A DNA stretch of 64,000 nt from Lineus longissimus (Eukaryota; Nemertea; Pilidiophora; Heteronemertea; Lineidae): positions 10,294,501 to 10,358,500 of the forward strand of contig NC_088309.1 in the NCBI RefSeq assembly GCF_910592395.1. The letters are read 5' to 3'. Positions within the stretch are counted from its first letter, which is position 1. Each line of letters opens with the position of its first letter. Below are positions 33,801-45,425 of this stretch, one piece after another. The translations under genes were made by a program, and so were the position numbers. Under the pieces are notes generated by a model, which saw only the letters and a program-made list of their open reading frames with translations, had not been told where the DNA came from and did no database searches.

Positions 33801-34756
33801 ATACGTCGGTGTCTGCATCCTTGAACAAGAAACTTAAAGTCTAGAACTAACTAACAAGAAATCTAGCTGCATTCTTTCCCTCTCTCCAGGAGGTGTTTTA
33901 AGGCTCTCTGAGAGTAAACCTTCTATCCAGGAGGCGAACAATCCATTTAATTCTGTTTGTAGTACAGCAGAATTCAACTTATACTGGAAAACCTTTAGGC
34001 CTACACTGAAAACAAGCAATTCTTTGCTGTAAAATTGAATTTCCAGGTATTTTTGTTGCCATCGCAGTCCTTCATCATGCCCTCATGCTCTCAATGTTTT
34101 TGCACGTTCCTTACCATCCAAGGAAATGCGTGTGAACCAATGCTGAAATAATGATAATGACACTCAGATTACGAGTAAAACAAAACATAAGTTTAGCTCG
34201 ATTTTCTTTCAGATGTGAAATTCAATGATCTCATCTTGCACAGGTTTTGATTCAGTCCATCTTGCCCACTGTCTAGATATCCCTGAAGAAATATAAGCCT
34301 TATACAGTGGAGCCTTCTTTTCCTTCTAATCTTGAATTAACCAAGCGCGCCTTTCAGGGCATCATCCAAAGTAGAAAACTTCAACATGAACTGATGTTTG
34401 TCCTTCATTTATAATGTTCACAAGATTTTTGCTGCCATATCAGATGCTAGACTCGCCCTGTTGACTACTGGTAGGCAATTTTGAAGAGACCCAGTCCTGG
34501 CATTCTGGATGTGACCTTGTCCTCAAAAGAACCATTTCAGTTGAATGGACTGAATGATATCAAAACAACACATAATCTTTTTCTGTGCAACGCTGCCATC
34601 ATAAAGATGACCTGTTCAGAGTTTCAGTCACACGAAGTAGGTAAATCCTGATATTGCCCGAGTTTATTAAACAGATTGGCTGGACAAGACCTAGGGATCA
34701 TTCTAGTATGTTCCATGGAGTTGCTTCCCAATGTAAGTAGGCTACAGCATATATAA

Positions 34757-34918
34757 TCACATACCATATACAAGTTCAACCTCCCCACCAACCTTGTATT
34801 CTGACAGAATCCTCCCATTGTTGCTGTCCTGCTGATCTCCAGTTCGAATGGTGTTGCCGCCGGGGTCAGTAAATCTTGGTGAGAGGTTGGCGGTGGTACG
34901 GGTGGGACCTGCAACCCT
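34757..34918 (-). CDS. Unassigned coding-like segment
   Basis: Open on the minus strand from a possible acceptor (GGGTTGCAG, about 34918) to a donor (TATATG|GTATGT). It encodes about 50 polar residues such as NLSPRFTDPGGNTIRTGDQQ and EYKVGGEVELVY. The residue mix looks protein-like but I do not recognise the family. It could be one exon of a minus-strand gene together with 35387-35511, or a pseudogene. Confidence 0.25.
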   Translation of the reverse strand, partial: RVAGPTRTTANLSPRFTDPGGNTIRTGDQQDSNNGRILSEYKVGGEVELVYGM

Positions 34919-35386
34919 CGGTAGTGAACTAAGCCTAAACTTGTTAACCAGTAGGACCAAGGTGCTGTACTATCCTTGATCAGCTGCACTATTGTCCTGT
35001 CTCGATCATCATCACGTTGAGGTACTGGAAAGGATCACAATTTTCATTAGATTTTTTGTTCTTAATGATAAATCCATAGTGATATGAAAGGGTCAGCATA
35101 AACTTCAATTTTCCCCATCTAGATATTCATCTGAAGATGAAGACATCTGGCCAATACAAAGCCTTTGCAGAAACAGCTACCATCAAATCACTCTGAAGTG
35201 CACCATAAAATAACTGTCATGTTGACTAAAATTGTCCTCAGCAATTAAAAACAGTGACCATCTGCAGGTAATGGTGTTTACAGACTTTCTGCAGGCTTTA
35301 AATGCTTTCTGGCCTCCTATTTCTCAAGATTAATAAATCAGCCGCTGGGTAAGTCTGGCACAACCTCAAATTCTGTTTACTGCGAG

Positions 35387-35511
35387 GACGTCCTCAGCCC
35401 ATCCACCACCAGCAGCAGACATTCCCGGTGTTAGGTTAGAAGCGTCTCCGAGCATCCTGTGATGGCTTCCCTGGGGCAATGTGACAGATGCAGCGCCAAT
35501 CTTGGACCTCA
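35387..35511 (-). CDS. Unassigned coding-like segment
   Basis: Bounded by a good acceptor (CAGCTTTTTC type, TTTTTCAG|CTGAGG) and a possible donor (GCA|GTAAAC). It encodes LRSKIGAASVTLPQGSHH, then ASNLTPGMSAAGGGWAEDV. The family is not recognised. The same acceptor-like TTTTTCAG|CCTGGTTTC sequence recurs at about 36075 and 36630 in non-coding copies, which raises the chance of a decayed repeat. Confidence 0.25.
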
Positions 35512-35544
35512 GCTGAAAAAGGAGCATAAATTTGTATGCCATTA

Positions 35545-35824
35545 GACACGAAATTCTCTGTCACTTGACATCATGAAGCTTCCATCCTTTCGTTGACTGG
35601 CTGTTGATATTTCATTGTAGCAAGATTGCCTAGCTGAGGTGGCTACTTGGTACATATTCATATACGGCAAGGCTGTTTTAGAGCCCTCCTCCTCGTCTTC
35701 CGACAATTCAAAAACTTTAGTCGACAGCTTAATTTTGTCATTGTCAACTATAACAAGTGTAATGACTGGCATCGCTAAGTCGGCCGCTCGACTGCATTGG
35801 ATCAGAGGCAAGGACTTTTCAAAC
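35545..35824 (-). CDS. Unassigned coding-like segment, about 90 codons
   Basis: Open on the minus strand from a possible acceptor (AGTTTGCAG) to a stop. Features include a hydrophobic stretch (LAMPVITLVIVDND), then an acidic run (ELSEDEEEGSK). I do not recognise it. The apparent start Met is a TTG, so if real this is an internal or last exon. Confidence 0.25.
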
Positions 35825-36869
35825 TGCAAACTTACAGCAGAATGAACTCTGTCACAAAAAAACTGACAAGAAACTTAATGCCTCGGAGGCACGCAGGTCT
35901 CCACCCCTTTGGTTGACAGTTTGTCTATGGACACTTAGCCACGCCAAACCAAACTGTTCCGTCTACTTCTACTGTAGTACGAGTCTCCCTTGGACAGCCT
36001 CGGGGACACCACTCCCGCTGATCAAACCCAGGCTTTCTACTGCAGTGGTTCTGTTTCTTCAATGATCTTGAAACCAGGCTGAAAAAGAACTCGAACCATT
36101 AAGTTTTTCGTAGGATATAACACAAAAAGATTCTTAATTTCTTCAATATCCTGAAGCATTCATCATCTTGCTGACTGGTTCACAATTATAGTAAAGTAGT
36201 CTAGTTGAGAAGGTCAACTTGTAGCCATGTGGCATGGCAAGATGCCATCACCCCTGTTAATAGATCATTATCCTCTGTCTTTGTGGTCATCACTTATTAC
36301 TGGTCTCTCAATGACCAAAGAATGTGGTGTTGGGCTGCTGTATAGTCATGGTCTTCTGGTTCTTGGCACAACCTCAGACCATTTCCCTCTGCTGTCAAGC
36401 TTTCAGTATCACAAGTCATAGGATGGACATAGCTGTAGGCCTCTATTTTACTGATCTTTATCACTAACAAACTAACTTTTACTGTATATACTCCCTCAAC
36501 CATGTGCTGACAAAGTCCCTCAGATGCAGTGGCCGACAGACGATGGATTCTTCACTAGAACAGGACCTTCCATCTAAGATTGAGAATGAAGATGATGGGT
36601 CGTCAAACTACCTCATGAAACCAGGCTGAAAAAGAAGGCAAACAGTTAAAGATAATGCATCAATTTGTAATAATCACAATTCTGGGGGAATTCTCCCCAT
36701 AATCCTCAAGCACCGTACTCAGCCCAACCTTGTAAGAATGAGGCAGGTACTCTTACACTTCCTGTTGGCCAATAGTTCACTACTGTCCTCGTTGTATGCA
36801 TCCTGTAGTAGCTGGCCACTAAACTTATTCAAACTTGTTCATACTGACAAATTTTTAGTTCAATCTTTA

Positions 36870-37084
36870 AAGGGTTGACCATGTACCGCCATTTTGGCTA
36901 GAACATGAAATCATAAAGCTATTAGAACTCCTTCAAAACGTAGTGAAACACTGGAGGCTGTTCTCTGGAAAGCAAAGAACAGACTCCAGCCCTTAAAATG
37001 AGCATAATCTACGTTTTGAAAGAGTTCTAATTGCTTTTAGGATTTGGAGGTCTAGCCGAAATGGCAGTACCTATGGTCAACCCT
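36870..37084. mobile_element. Small inverted-repeat element
   Basis: The left end AAGGGTTGACCATGTACCGC and the reverse of the right end (TACCTATGGTCAACCCTT) pair imperfectly over about 35 bases. Inner stretches AGAACTCCTTCAAAACGTAG and CTACGTTTTGAAAGAGTTCT also pair. It is non-autonomous and about 215 bp long. Confidence 0.6.
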
Positions 37085-37119
37085 TGGCTTAAGTGTCTTA
37101 TTTACTCCCACCATGGGCC

Positions 37120-37383
37120 TTAGAATTTCTCCCTCCTGATTTTGTAATGATTAGCCATAGGAGTACACCTTTTAAATCTCGATAACTCCTCTTGATAAAT
37201 TCGCACTAATGTTTTCATTATTAACCCCTCTTCTGAACTCGACATCCATTCCAATGCACGCACAATGCACATGGCATAGCACATGGTCAGCACTGAGGCA
37301 TTCGCAATGGCCACCGAGACATTGTATTCCGTTATCTCGCCCATTATTTTTTGGTGCACGTTTTTCATTCGAAAAACGCTCAT
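37120..37383 (-). CDS. Small open frame, 87 codons, unassigned
   Basis: An ATG-started minus-strand frame (MSVFRMKNVHQKIMGEITEY ... KIRREKF) with a plausible amphipathic composition and no intron signals needed. I do not recognise a family and no promoter is evident. It may be chance. Confidence 0.2.
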   Translation of the reverse strand: MSVFRMKNVHQKIMGEITEYNVSVAIANASVLTMCYAMCIVRALEWMSSSEEGLIMKTLVRIYQEELSRFKRCTPMANHYKIRREKF

Positions 37384-39329
37384 ATTTTTAATAAATCTAG
37401 TTCACCAGACGTAGAAATACGCATAGAACACAAATATCTGAATCAGGCAACTCGACCAGGATGCTGAAACTCCCAATCGACATTTTTTTGGAAGAGAGTG
37501 AACGCCCATTTGTCAAAAATGTAGGCGCCAGAACAATTTTTTATGCACTGCACAAAACTCATGAAATACTGCATCAAAAGTGGAATAAACGGGTGAAAAT
37601 CTATGTATGTTTGAGCTATGATATCTTATCTATCGACTTACCACCCAAAAAGTCTTTACTTGCGTAAAGAAACGAAAAACGGAAGGTTTTTTTAGGAGAA
37701 ATTTTGAAGCCCCCGCTCAGTGAGTTTACCACGTTGCAGACGATCATTGTTGGGTGGTGCTAAAATGTGGATTCCGAAAACGAATTGTGCTTTTGTCCTT
37801 ACGCAAGCCGCTCTCCTGCAATCGAAAGGATGTTAGTAGGATCAGTCGGAGACCCACAGTGGCCATCAAAAACCAGTGCAGGATCTTGGGGTAAGAACAG
37901 AATCCTGGTCAAGGACTGAACTTTTGGTGCACTTTTCAGTAGGGGACAGTCGGTTTGGTTGTGACATCCCCTGGCGGGGAGGGGTATCCTACAAATCGGA
38001 AGTACGTGCATGTGTTAGTGCTTAGTACATACTCTCCGAAGACAGTCACAACCCTAAAAAAATTTAGGGAAAGCTCACATATCCAATCCAATATGATATG
38101 ATGTGATTGACGTTGTGGAACTCCACTGCTCCAAATCTGTCCTCAGTTATGAAGGCATTCAAATATTTCGAAATCTTTTAGGGGAATGCCCACAAACTGA
38201 CAATCACTTAGCATTCACTCCAACATATGATTGTGACAATGAATGTCTATGGGGCCGGATTGCTCTGAAACAGTCCTCAGATTCAGTGGTGAAGACATTC
38301 AATATGATTGTGACATTGTCTTGGAAACATGATTGGTACATAACTGTTCATCACTCCGCTAGGATAAATATTCACAAGTTCACACCGAGTGACACTGGCC
38401 ACACTTGCTAGGGTCAGATTGTGATATTATTTCGTCATTGCTCCAAAACTACCCCCAGGTGTGAAGACATCAATCTCCATGGAAAGTCCACCAACATTTG
38501 CCCCGATATGGTTGGATTGTGCCTGGTCAATGGGATACCATTGCTTAAACACCATATTTGAATGTACTTATGATCGCACAGGGACATACTCCAATAGGAC
38601 AGCTGTATATTGGTGAAAAGACCATTACAACCTTTGTTTTTCATCTTGCTCCAAAGGTGTCCAATAGTTCAACAAGATAAAGTAAAACTAAGTATCTACC
38701 CATTCTTTTACTACATTTTATTAATATATGATCAGTTGACATTCATTCAATAAATATACATGTGCATGTAAAAATCAAAGTGATGAAATAAAGGATTTTA
38801 TTACTATGACTATAAAGTAATCTCATACCCACTTCCATTATTTTGGCAGGGGACAATTTTTAAAATTTCCATGCATGGGAGTACACAATAAACCCTGTTG
38901 GCATTAAATTTTATCACAAATTTCACATGGAATTACATGGAATTACATGCCACATCCCTGAGATGAGGAAATATTTAGCCCAGAACTCTTGACAAGTCAT
39001 AGCACTGCTGGTGATATGCAATTACATGTACCTATAAAAACATTTCAACCCCCAGTCTCTGAATATTTCAAAGAGTCATTCCTATTGCAATTCTGGCCTA
39101 TACAATAACTACATTATAGTAAACCCTGCAAATATTGGACTCAACTAGACGAAGATTATTTGTCCGTTGGATATTAAAAGCAACACATTGAACTTGGAAA
39201 ATCTGGTTAAAAAGATTTCAATATGCAACGTTTACTGGTACCAAGATTCGGTAGACTAAGAGGTGTTGTTTTTACCATAGGAGTTCATCTCCAACAAATA
39301 ACAGACTGAAGTGACTAGTAACTGAATCA

Positions 39330-41787
39330 TCAGGTCAGTGCATCACACTTATTCGCCTCATTGTTCTTGATCTCTGATGCCCTATACATCAGATTGTGTC
39401 CCTTCTTTGTAAAGTTTAATACGTCATGTTTGGATAAAGAGTAACCATTTGCCTTGTAATCTTTATAAGCCTCTATTACAAACTTGTTCACAGCAGATGT
39501 TTCTTCATCATGATACCACTCATCAATCTGGAGAGAAAGAGAGAGAGAGACATGAAATCAAAATTTGTGGTGGACAAATGACCTGGTCCCATTTTGATTA
39601 GGCTTCCAAGGTAGCCTAGTCCTTAAGACAGGAGATCTTTGTGTTTCATCATGTACATGTAGACTTGCCAGAGTCACTGAGACAGTCCACACACACTGTG
39701 CCCAGATTTAACACCCTGGCCTGCTTCTAAGGTCTAGGCTTTCCCAGTCTTTTATTTCAGAGACAATATGTGGGCATATTCATTTCATCACAAAACTATA
39801 CATGTAGTTGTCATGACGAGTCTCCTTTCGATAACCGTTTATACTGTTAAAACATTGGCCAAATGAGTAGATCATTCATTCTGAACACAGTATTTGCATA
39901 ATCATCAGTTGTCATGGTGTGCAAAAGATCCGGAATTCATAATTTTTTTTATGGGGCATATCTTAATATGTCAGCATCTCATTTGCAGTTCATTTGCATC
40001 ATAATACTACCTCAACTGGAAAATAACATTATTTTCATCAATCCCACTAAACAAGTAATAAGCACTTACATCAATCCACTTGCAATCGGCTATCTCCATT
40101 GCACACATGTTGATCTCCTCTGTGATTGGCTCAAGCAGACAAATAAAGTAGAGATCGGATGTGCCAAATCGGTAATTGTGCTGATGACGAAATGACAGCA
40201 GTGACACAAATTTACAACGGATGCCAGTTTCCTCAAATGTTTCTCTAATGGCAGCGTCACCTATTTCTTCACCTGAAAGAGGAATTGAACAGTAATTTCT
40301 GCTGCAGCATCAGGGATAAGACAGGCAGTACACAGAAATGTACATAATGGTACAGTTTATCAAGACAAGTAAAATGTTGAAGGGACAAGTTTTGAAAACT
40401 TACAGGTTGGTAAGTGGTGTCAACTCACCATCATTTGAATGCCCTCCTGGTAATTTCCAGTGCACCTTATGGAAGAATCTTTCAGTGACAACTAGGACTT
40501 GACCTTTGTCATTAACTGCCATACCAGCTGCTCCTGTTGCCAGTGGGAAATGATAAAAAAATTGTAAATAAAAACAACAGGTTCCCTACCAGACAATGAG
40601 ACTGGCCCTGGATGTACCTGGTCACATTCTCCAAGACTGCATCCTCCATGTTGCTCAAGGAACCAAGTATGCCCAGAAAATTGGCAACAAAGCCAAACTC
40701 TGGCCCTATAAGAGGGAACTAGGGTGAACTTTAGACTTTATAAAACCAGATTAGCAGACACATTTAAACTACTGCCCGACACGAAGGAGAAGATACACGC
40801 TGTTGATGCCTAAGGGACAGTTTCTTGTCTATTTTGTGAAGAAGCTGTTCACAACGGAATTGCACTATTACCACCACTGTGACTAGTTCTGAAACTCATG
40901 TTTCTCGCCTACCTAGATACTGATTAGCATAACCTGGCAAAGAGTTAGGCTCCGACTCAGACAACCACTGGTTCATCAGGATATACCCTGGTTGTGCATG
41001 GTGGAAGTCAAACCCATTCTGTAGATAGTAAAAGAAAACAGATTGTAAGATAATGAAAGTGAACAAATATCCCACAATATTCTTGCAGAAACTATAACTT
41101 TGATTGTATATCTATAAACATACCGGATAGAACTAGCAAATGTCGTCATTACATGTAGGCAAATCAACCTCATCATATTCATGCAGCCGAACTTATTGTT
41201 CTATGTTCAGATATGAGTTATTGATCAATAAGCTGTTATCATTACAATGCTTTAAAATGGCAAGGACACATCCTAGTGATGTGTGCAAATGCAAGGAATG
41301 AGAGATTAGTGGAGCTTTTATTGCCTCTGAAATAGGGGTATGAGAAGGCTTTTGACCCACATGAAGGAACCGTACAAGGAGTGAATGATAATGAGAAGAG
41401 CTACTATTACTAACCTCAACACAAATATGGACTAATGACGAAGATTCTTTTTCAATTTCTATCCATAACCCTCTTACACCTGATTCGCGCCAGTGAACCA
41501 GTGACGCTGAAAGAGAGTGTTTTCATTAAATCAGACAATATTTTGACAAATACCAGGATTATACAAATTTGGAGATGCAGCACTGGCAACAAAATGGAGT
41601 AGGGAGAATCACAATGCCAAATATGCTATGTCGAGAATACAAATAGTCTATTCTGCAAGTTACCTTTTAATCTGTCAGCAAACTCCTTATCACTTTGATG
41701 ATCCAGTTTCCTTGTTATTAAGGTGATCCCTCCAAATTTGTCCTTCTTGCCCTTCAGCAGTTTACAACCGTCTTCAGACTCTTCCAT
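39330..41787 (-). CDS. NUDT6: NUDT6-type Nudix hydrolase, 6 exons, about 275 aa
   Basis: Nudix enzymes cleave nucleoside diphosphates linked to another moiety. Exons: 41787-41664, 41506-41415, 41018-40913, 40533-40429, 40272-40070, 39527-39330. The Nudix box GX5EX7REX2EEXG is complete and is split over exons 4 and 5 (GGHSNDGEE ... RETFEETGI). The N-terminal part has the NUDT6-specific layout: FGGITL, a WRESGVRGLWIEI block, FHHAQPGYILMNQWL and SLPGYAN, followed by the FGTSDLYFICLLEP block after the box. Human NUDT6 has the same order and is about 40 residues longer at the N terminus, so an upstream exon may be missing here. In vertebrates NUDT6 overlaps FGF2 in antisense; no FGF gene is seen here. 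Confidence 0.92.
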
Positions 41788-42891
41788 CGTGACCTCTTAC
41801 TCCCTGCAAGAAACAAACATAAATACATGTTGAACAGAGGTCGAGATAAAAGTGACTAAAACCAAGGGATGTTATAAATGCTGCTTTCTTTAAGATCTGT
41901 CATGTCTGTGCAAGAGGCCCCTATAATAGAATTGTAATGTTTTACATCATATCAAGCAACGAATCTATATAGAACCTGGTGCTCTATCATCATTTATGCC
42001 AAGTCATTCAACCCCTTACCATTTATCGTAGCTGCAAGGACTCCCTGAAATGTTTGTTCTTGAAATGGCGTAGAGTTAACTTACAATGCACTCCCTCACC
42101 CTCATCAGGCAAATGGTCCAAACTATTATTCCCAACCCTTTGATTGCTGGTTCCATTCCTCTTATAGATTCAACATCTATACAATGTGGTATTAGCAGCA
42201 GTTTATTAACAACTATTGGTATCAATGAGTAATCTATTATTTATTACCGTACTCACTAAGAGTGATGAATTTACAGAGACACGAAGTGCAGTAACATATT
42301 ATCTTTTGTCCTGGATCAAGCACACATCACAATTGGCCTCACTGCCTTATTAAACCATTGTTTATAGTAGAAACAATTACATCATCGAAGCAATTACAGC
42401 ATCTAAACCTCCATTGAAAACAGTAGTATCAAGGGCCAGCGTGAATAACACATGAGAATATAACTGTTGTAATTATGCATAACTGGTGGTATCATCTTTA
42501 GAGCTAAAACTATCACTAGTACCAGCTTCCACGTTCAGAAGCAAAGTTTTAAGTTGGTTTGGATGGAAAAGACAGGTATAATCACTCCCAACAGTTGTGT
42601 AAACAGGGCATTTAAAAACCACATTTGTAACAGTTTTGTTATGCTAATATTGGGGAGGGGTCAGCTGGACACAAGGAAGCATTGACCTTTTCAGCAACAC
42701 AGTTCAGTATTATAAGTGAGATGGTCCCCAAGTATTTGTTAGAGTGTTTAGATATCCTCTTTTTTAGACTCAGAAGTGTCAATCTGGAGCCCAGGTACCA
42801 TTTTTAGTGTCATCAATCCATCAACTGAATCACACACTTTAAGGTTCTTTGGAAGAGGCTCATTTCATCACAAATATTACATTATCCATCA
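41788..42891. other. Intergenic, NUDT6 to MTRFR
   Basis: This holds the NUDT6 promoter region and the MTRFR 3' end. Candidate minus-strand AATAAA sites lie at about 42202 and 42240. No gene or inverted repeat was seen. Confidence 0.35.
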
Positions 42892-43851
42892 TCAATCCAA
42901 ACCTTCCCTTTCTTTGAATGCCTTCTTTTTCTCTAGACGTAATTTAGCACGACGTTTCTTTTCATCACGAATTTTAGATTGTTCCTTTTGTTCCTGCACC
43001 AACTGACTATTTTCGCCATTGTAATGCCAATCCAACTTTTCTTGCATCCTCAACCGAGCCCTCTTTTGGTTGTCATACAAAGACCTCGTTTCATGGCACT
43101 GAAAGAAAAAATAGGTTGTTTTGAAAATAACAAAGCTATCTGCCGTGATCTAGATCAAATCCATTATCATACTACCCTTACAGGATGGATTTCAACCTGT
43201 ATCTGTAAATAATTCAACAATAGGTCTAAACTGGAGACACTTACTCTCCCAAGTTAACAGTAGTACCGATTTACAACTGAAGAACAAAAAAACATGCGAT
43301 TCGATTGAAGGTATTCACGATTGGAAAGTATGGATTAGAGAATTATACTTCCCAAATAATTCTCTGGCCAATGCTCATTTTGCCGATTATGTACATGTTA
43401 TTGCAACCCTGGCCTCCATAGCCAGCCATACCCTTATTTCCAAGACAGACCTCACCTTTATCACAATGCCTGTTGGTAGATGTTTGAGCACCACACAGTT
43501 TGCCGTCCGGTTCACAGACTGTCCACCAGGGCCGCTTCCACGAACGAACATTTCCTCAAGATCAGCTTCATTCAGATTAGGGTACGTGTGCTTGCAACGC
43601 ATCGGTGCAAATCCAAGTTTGGTAAATGGCCTCCAAGGTAAATTTTCCTCAACACTGGCAGTGATATTCCAGGTATGAATTCCAAAGTGCTGAGATTGAA
43701 GTTTACTTTGGCAGAAGCGATAGCAAAATGTTTTCTTCACAGACTTGGACAGACTTGATGCTTCATGTTTCATCAAAGTTTTCATTGGTAGGCCAAGACA
43801 TGTTGGAGTTTTGACACTTTTTAAAATGGAAAAACACACAGCACCAATCAT
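42892..43851 (-). CDS. MTRFR: MTRFR (C12orf65) mitochondrial release factor, 2 exons
   Basis: This protein rescues stalled mitochondrial ribosomes by hydrolysing peptidyl-tRNA. Exons 43851-43456 and 43098-42892 give about 200 aa. Residues 95-125 hold the class-I release-factor GGQ domain (ADLEEMFVRGSGPGGQSVNR, GGQ at 109-111, then NCVVLKHLPTGIVIK). Exon 2 begins CHETRS and runs into YNGENS and a long Lys/Arg-rich tail (EKKRRAKLRLEKKKAF), the ribosome-binding tail of this family. The first ~80 residues are basic and Ser-rich, as for a mitochondrial presequence. Start is the first ATG (MIGAVCFSIL); the frame is open upstream but only from a TTG. Human MTRFR is 166 aa. Confidence 0.95.
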
Positions 43852-44213
43852 TTTGGAAATAATGTCATCAATCAACTGGCCTGAACTTATCTTTCTCAGG
43901 CTGGCTTATCTTCAACACTTTATATCTTTTTCCCTATTTTCAGCTGCACCAGACCTTCATGAAGAGACAATTCTCATCCTGATCTGTAGAAGGTAAGAAC
44001 AGAAAAGACTCAATTTTTTAGCTTATCAGTTTAATTCTGACATAAAGAGTTACATTACAATACATAGAAATTCACAATGTACAAAACACCATTAAGACAG
44101 TGCTGTGCCCGTGGGACAGCCATCTTTACAACAGTCAGCACTATGACTGTCAACCATTTCATCACTAATAGTGGGTTGAGGAGGATTGATAGCTACATGT
44201 AGGGAGAGGGACT

Positions 44214-44357
44214 ATAGATCCATGCACTTGATTGGGACCAACGTTTACGAAAACGTCGCATCACGTCACGTTAAACTAATGTAAAATGCATGGTGACGTG
44301 ACGACGGCCAACACTACGTCATGTAAACGATGTTCCCAATCAAGTGCATGAATCTAT
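44214..44357. mobile_element. Small palindromic element next to the MTRFR 5' side
   Basis: CTATAGATCCATGCACTTGATTGGGA and TCCCAATCAAGTGCATGAATCTATAG form inverted ends of about 26 bases around a core containing ACGTCACG and CGTGACGTGA. It is 144 bp long and non-autonomous. Confidence 0.65.
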
Positions 44358-44374
44358 AGCTACCTGATACTGAT

Positions 44375-45217
44375 GGTATCAGGCTGTTTCGCTACATTGC
44401 CAGTTCGCTACCAGTCGTTTCGCTACATGTGGCGGTCGTTTCGCTACATGGTAGGTCGTTTCGCTACATGGGTGGAGTCGTTTCGCTACATGGGTGGAGT
44501 CGTTTCGCTACATGATGGGTACGGTCGTTTCGCTACATGGAGGACGTTTCGCTACATGGGTGGAGTCGTTTCGCTACATGGATGTAGGTAATTTCGCTAC
44601 ATCGTAGGTCGTGATCACTAAATGACAAGTAAAAATAGAATCAGACCATATAGAAACATGTGGTCTGATTCTATTTTTACTTGTCATTTAGTGATCACGC
44701 GTCCAACCTCGTATGCAGGGTAATGTGGCTTTCTCATTGGTCGAACGTTAATTTTGTTCACAGGCACTTATAAGGCACTTGAGCGCAACGCAGTATTTCT
44801 CTGAAGGAGAAAAGCTTGATGGGTTATATCCGGTACGCGCGAGACTACCGCAAAGACTTATGGGTACGTACCGCCAGCTCCCCCGGTCTGTACATCTTGA
44901 TTGTAGTATACTCGAGCATTTTTTCCCTAAATTCACAACAAATATTTAGCCCGGAGTTTAGCACAAACTTGAAAAAATAATGACTCCACCCATGTAGCGA
45001 AACGACCTACGATGTAGCGAAATTACCTACATCCATGTAGCGAAACGACTCCACCCATGTAGCGAAACGTCCTCCATGTAGCGAAACGACCGTACCCATC
45101 ATGTAGCGAAACGACTCCACCCATGTAGCGAAACGACCTACCATGTAGCGAAACGACCGCCACATGTAGCGAAACGACTGGTAGCGAACTGGCAATGTAG
45201 CGAAACAGCCTGATACC
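44375..45217. mobile_element. Foldback element with GTTTCGCTACATGG arms and 8-bp duplication
   Basis: This 843-bp element runs GGTATCAGGCTG...CAGCCTGATACC. Each arm of about 240 bp is built of GTCGTTTCGCTACATGGGTG-like units, and the right arm is the near-exact reverse of the left. An inner hairpin (GATCACTAAATGACAAGTAA ... TTACTTGTCATTTAGTGATC) sits beside the left arm. The 8-bp direct repeat ATACTGAT (44367-44374 and 45218-45225) is a clear target-site duplication. It lies between the divergent genes MTRFR and MPHOSPH9. Confidence 0.88.
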
Positions 45218-45234
45218 ATACTGATAGACATACC

Positions 45235-45425
45235 TTTTTACACCAGGCCCAAACAAACCTAAATATAGGCACAACGAACAAAAGATCTTGTGGTGTGCGA
45301 CCATGCGGTCTTTTGTTTGCTGCTTGTTTGTTGTGGCCAGCAGTGGCTTCCTCCGCCTGGTGTGAGGGCCTCTATGACCTTTGGCCAGGGATTGCCTTGT
45401 TGCCTTTAGGCCAAAGGCCCTGTCG
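45235..45425. repeat. Dispersed repeat shared with ARIH1 intron 1
   Basis: The reverse complement of 45250-45370 (CCAGGCGGAGGAAGCCACTG, ACAACAAACAAGCAGC, GTGCCTATATTTAGGTTTG) matches 61305-61400 with a few differences. This is a mobile or dispersed repeat of unknown class. Confidence 0.6.

Larger units (their letters stand above)
30880..38700. other. Gene-poor region with diverged direct repeats
   Basis: A block at about 32115-32340 is repeated at 32670-32890 (shared TTTCTGAGAAC, CAGTGCTTTTTCTCA, AACAAGCAACGCTAATTTAC). A longer block at 32340-32655 is repeated, diverged, at 33640-34115 (shared CATGGCTTTTAAA, TCTAGAACTAACTA, CAGTCCTTCATCATG). A CTGAAAAAGAA-linked motif recurs near 35510, 36075 and 36630. 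Shorter repeats of a GTCCTCAG...GAAGACATTCAA type lie at 38120-38480. No gene is recognised. Coding-like minus-strand stretches are listed separately. Confidence 0.45.
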
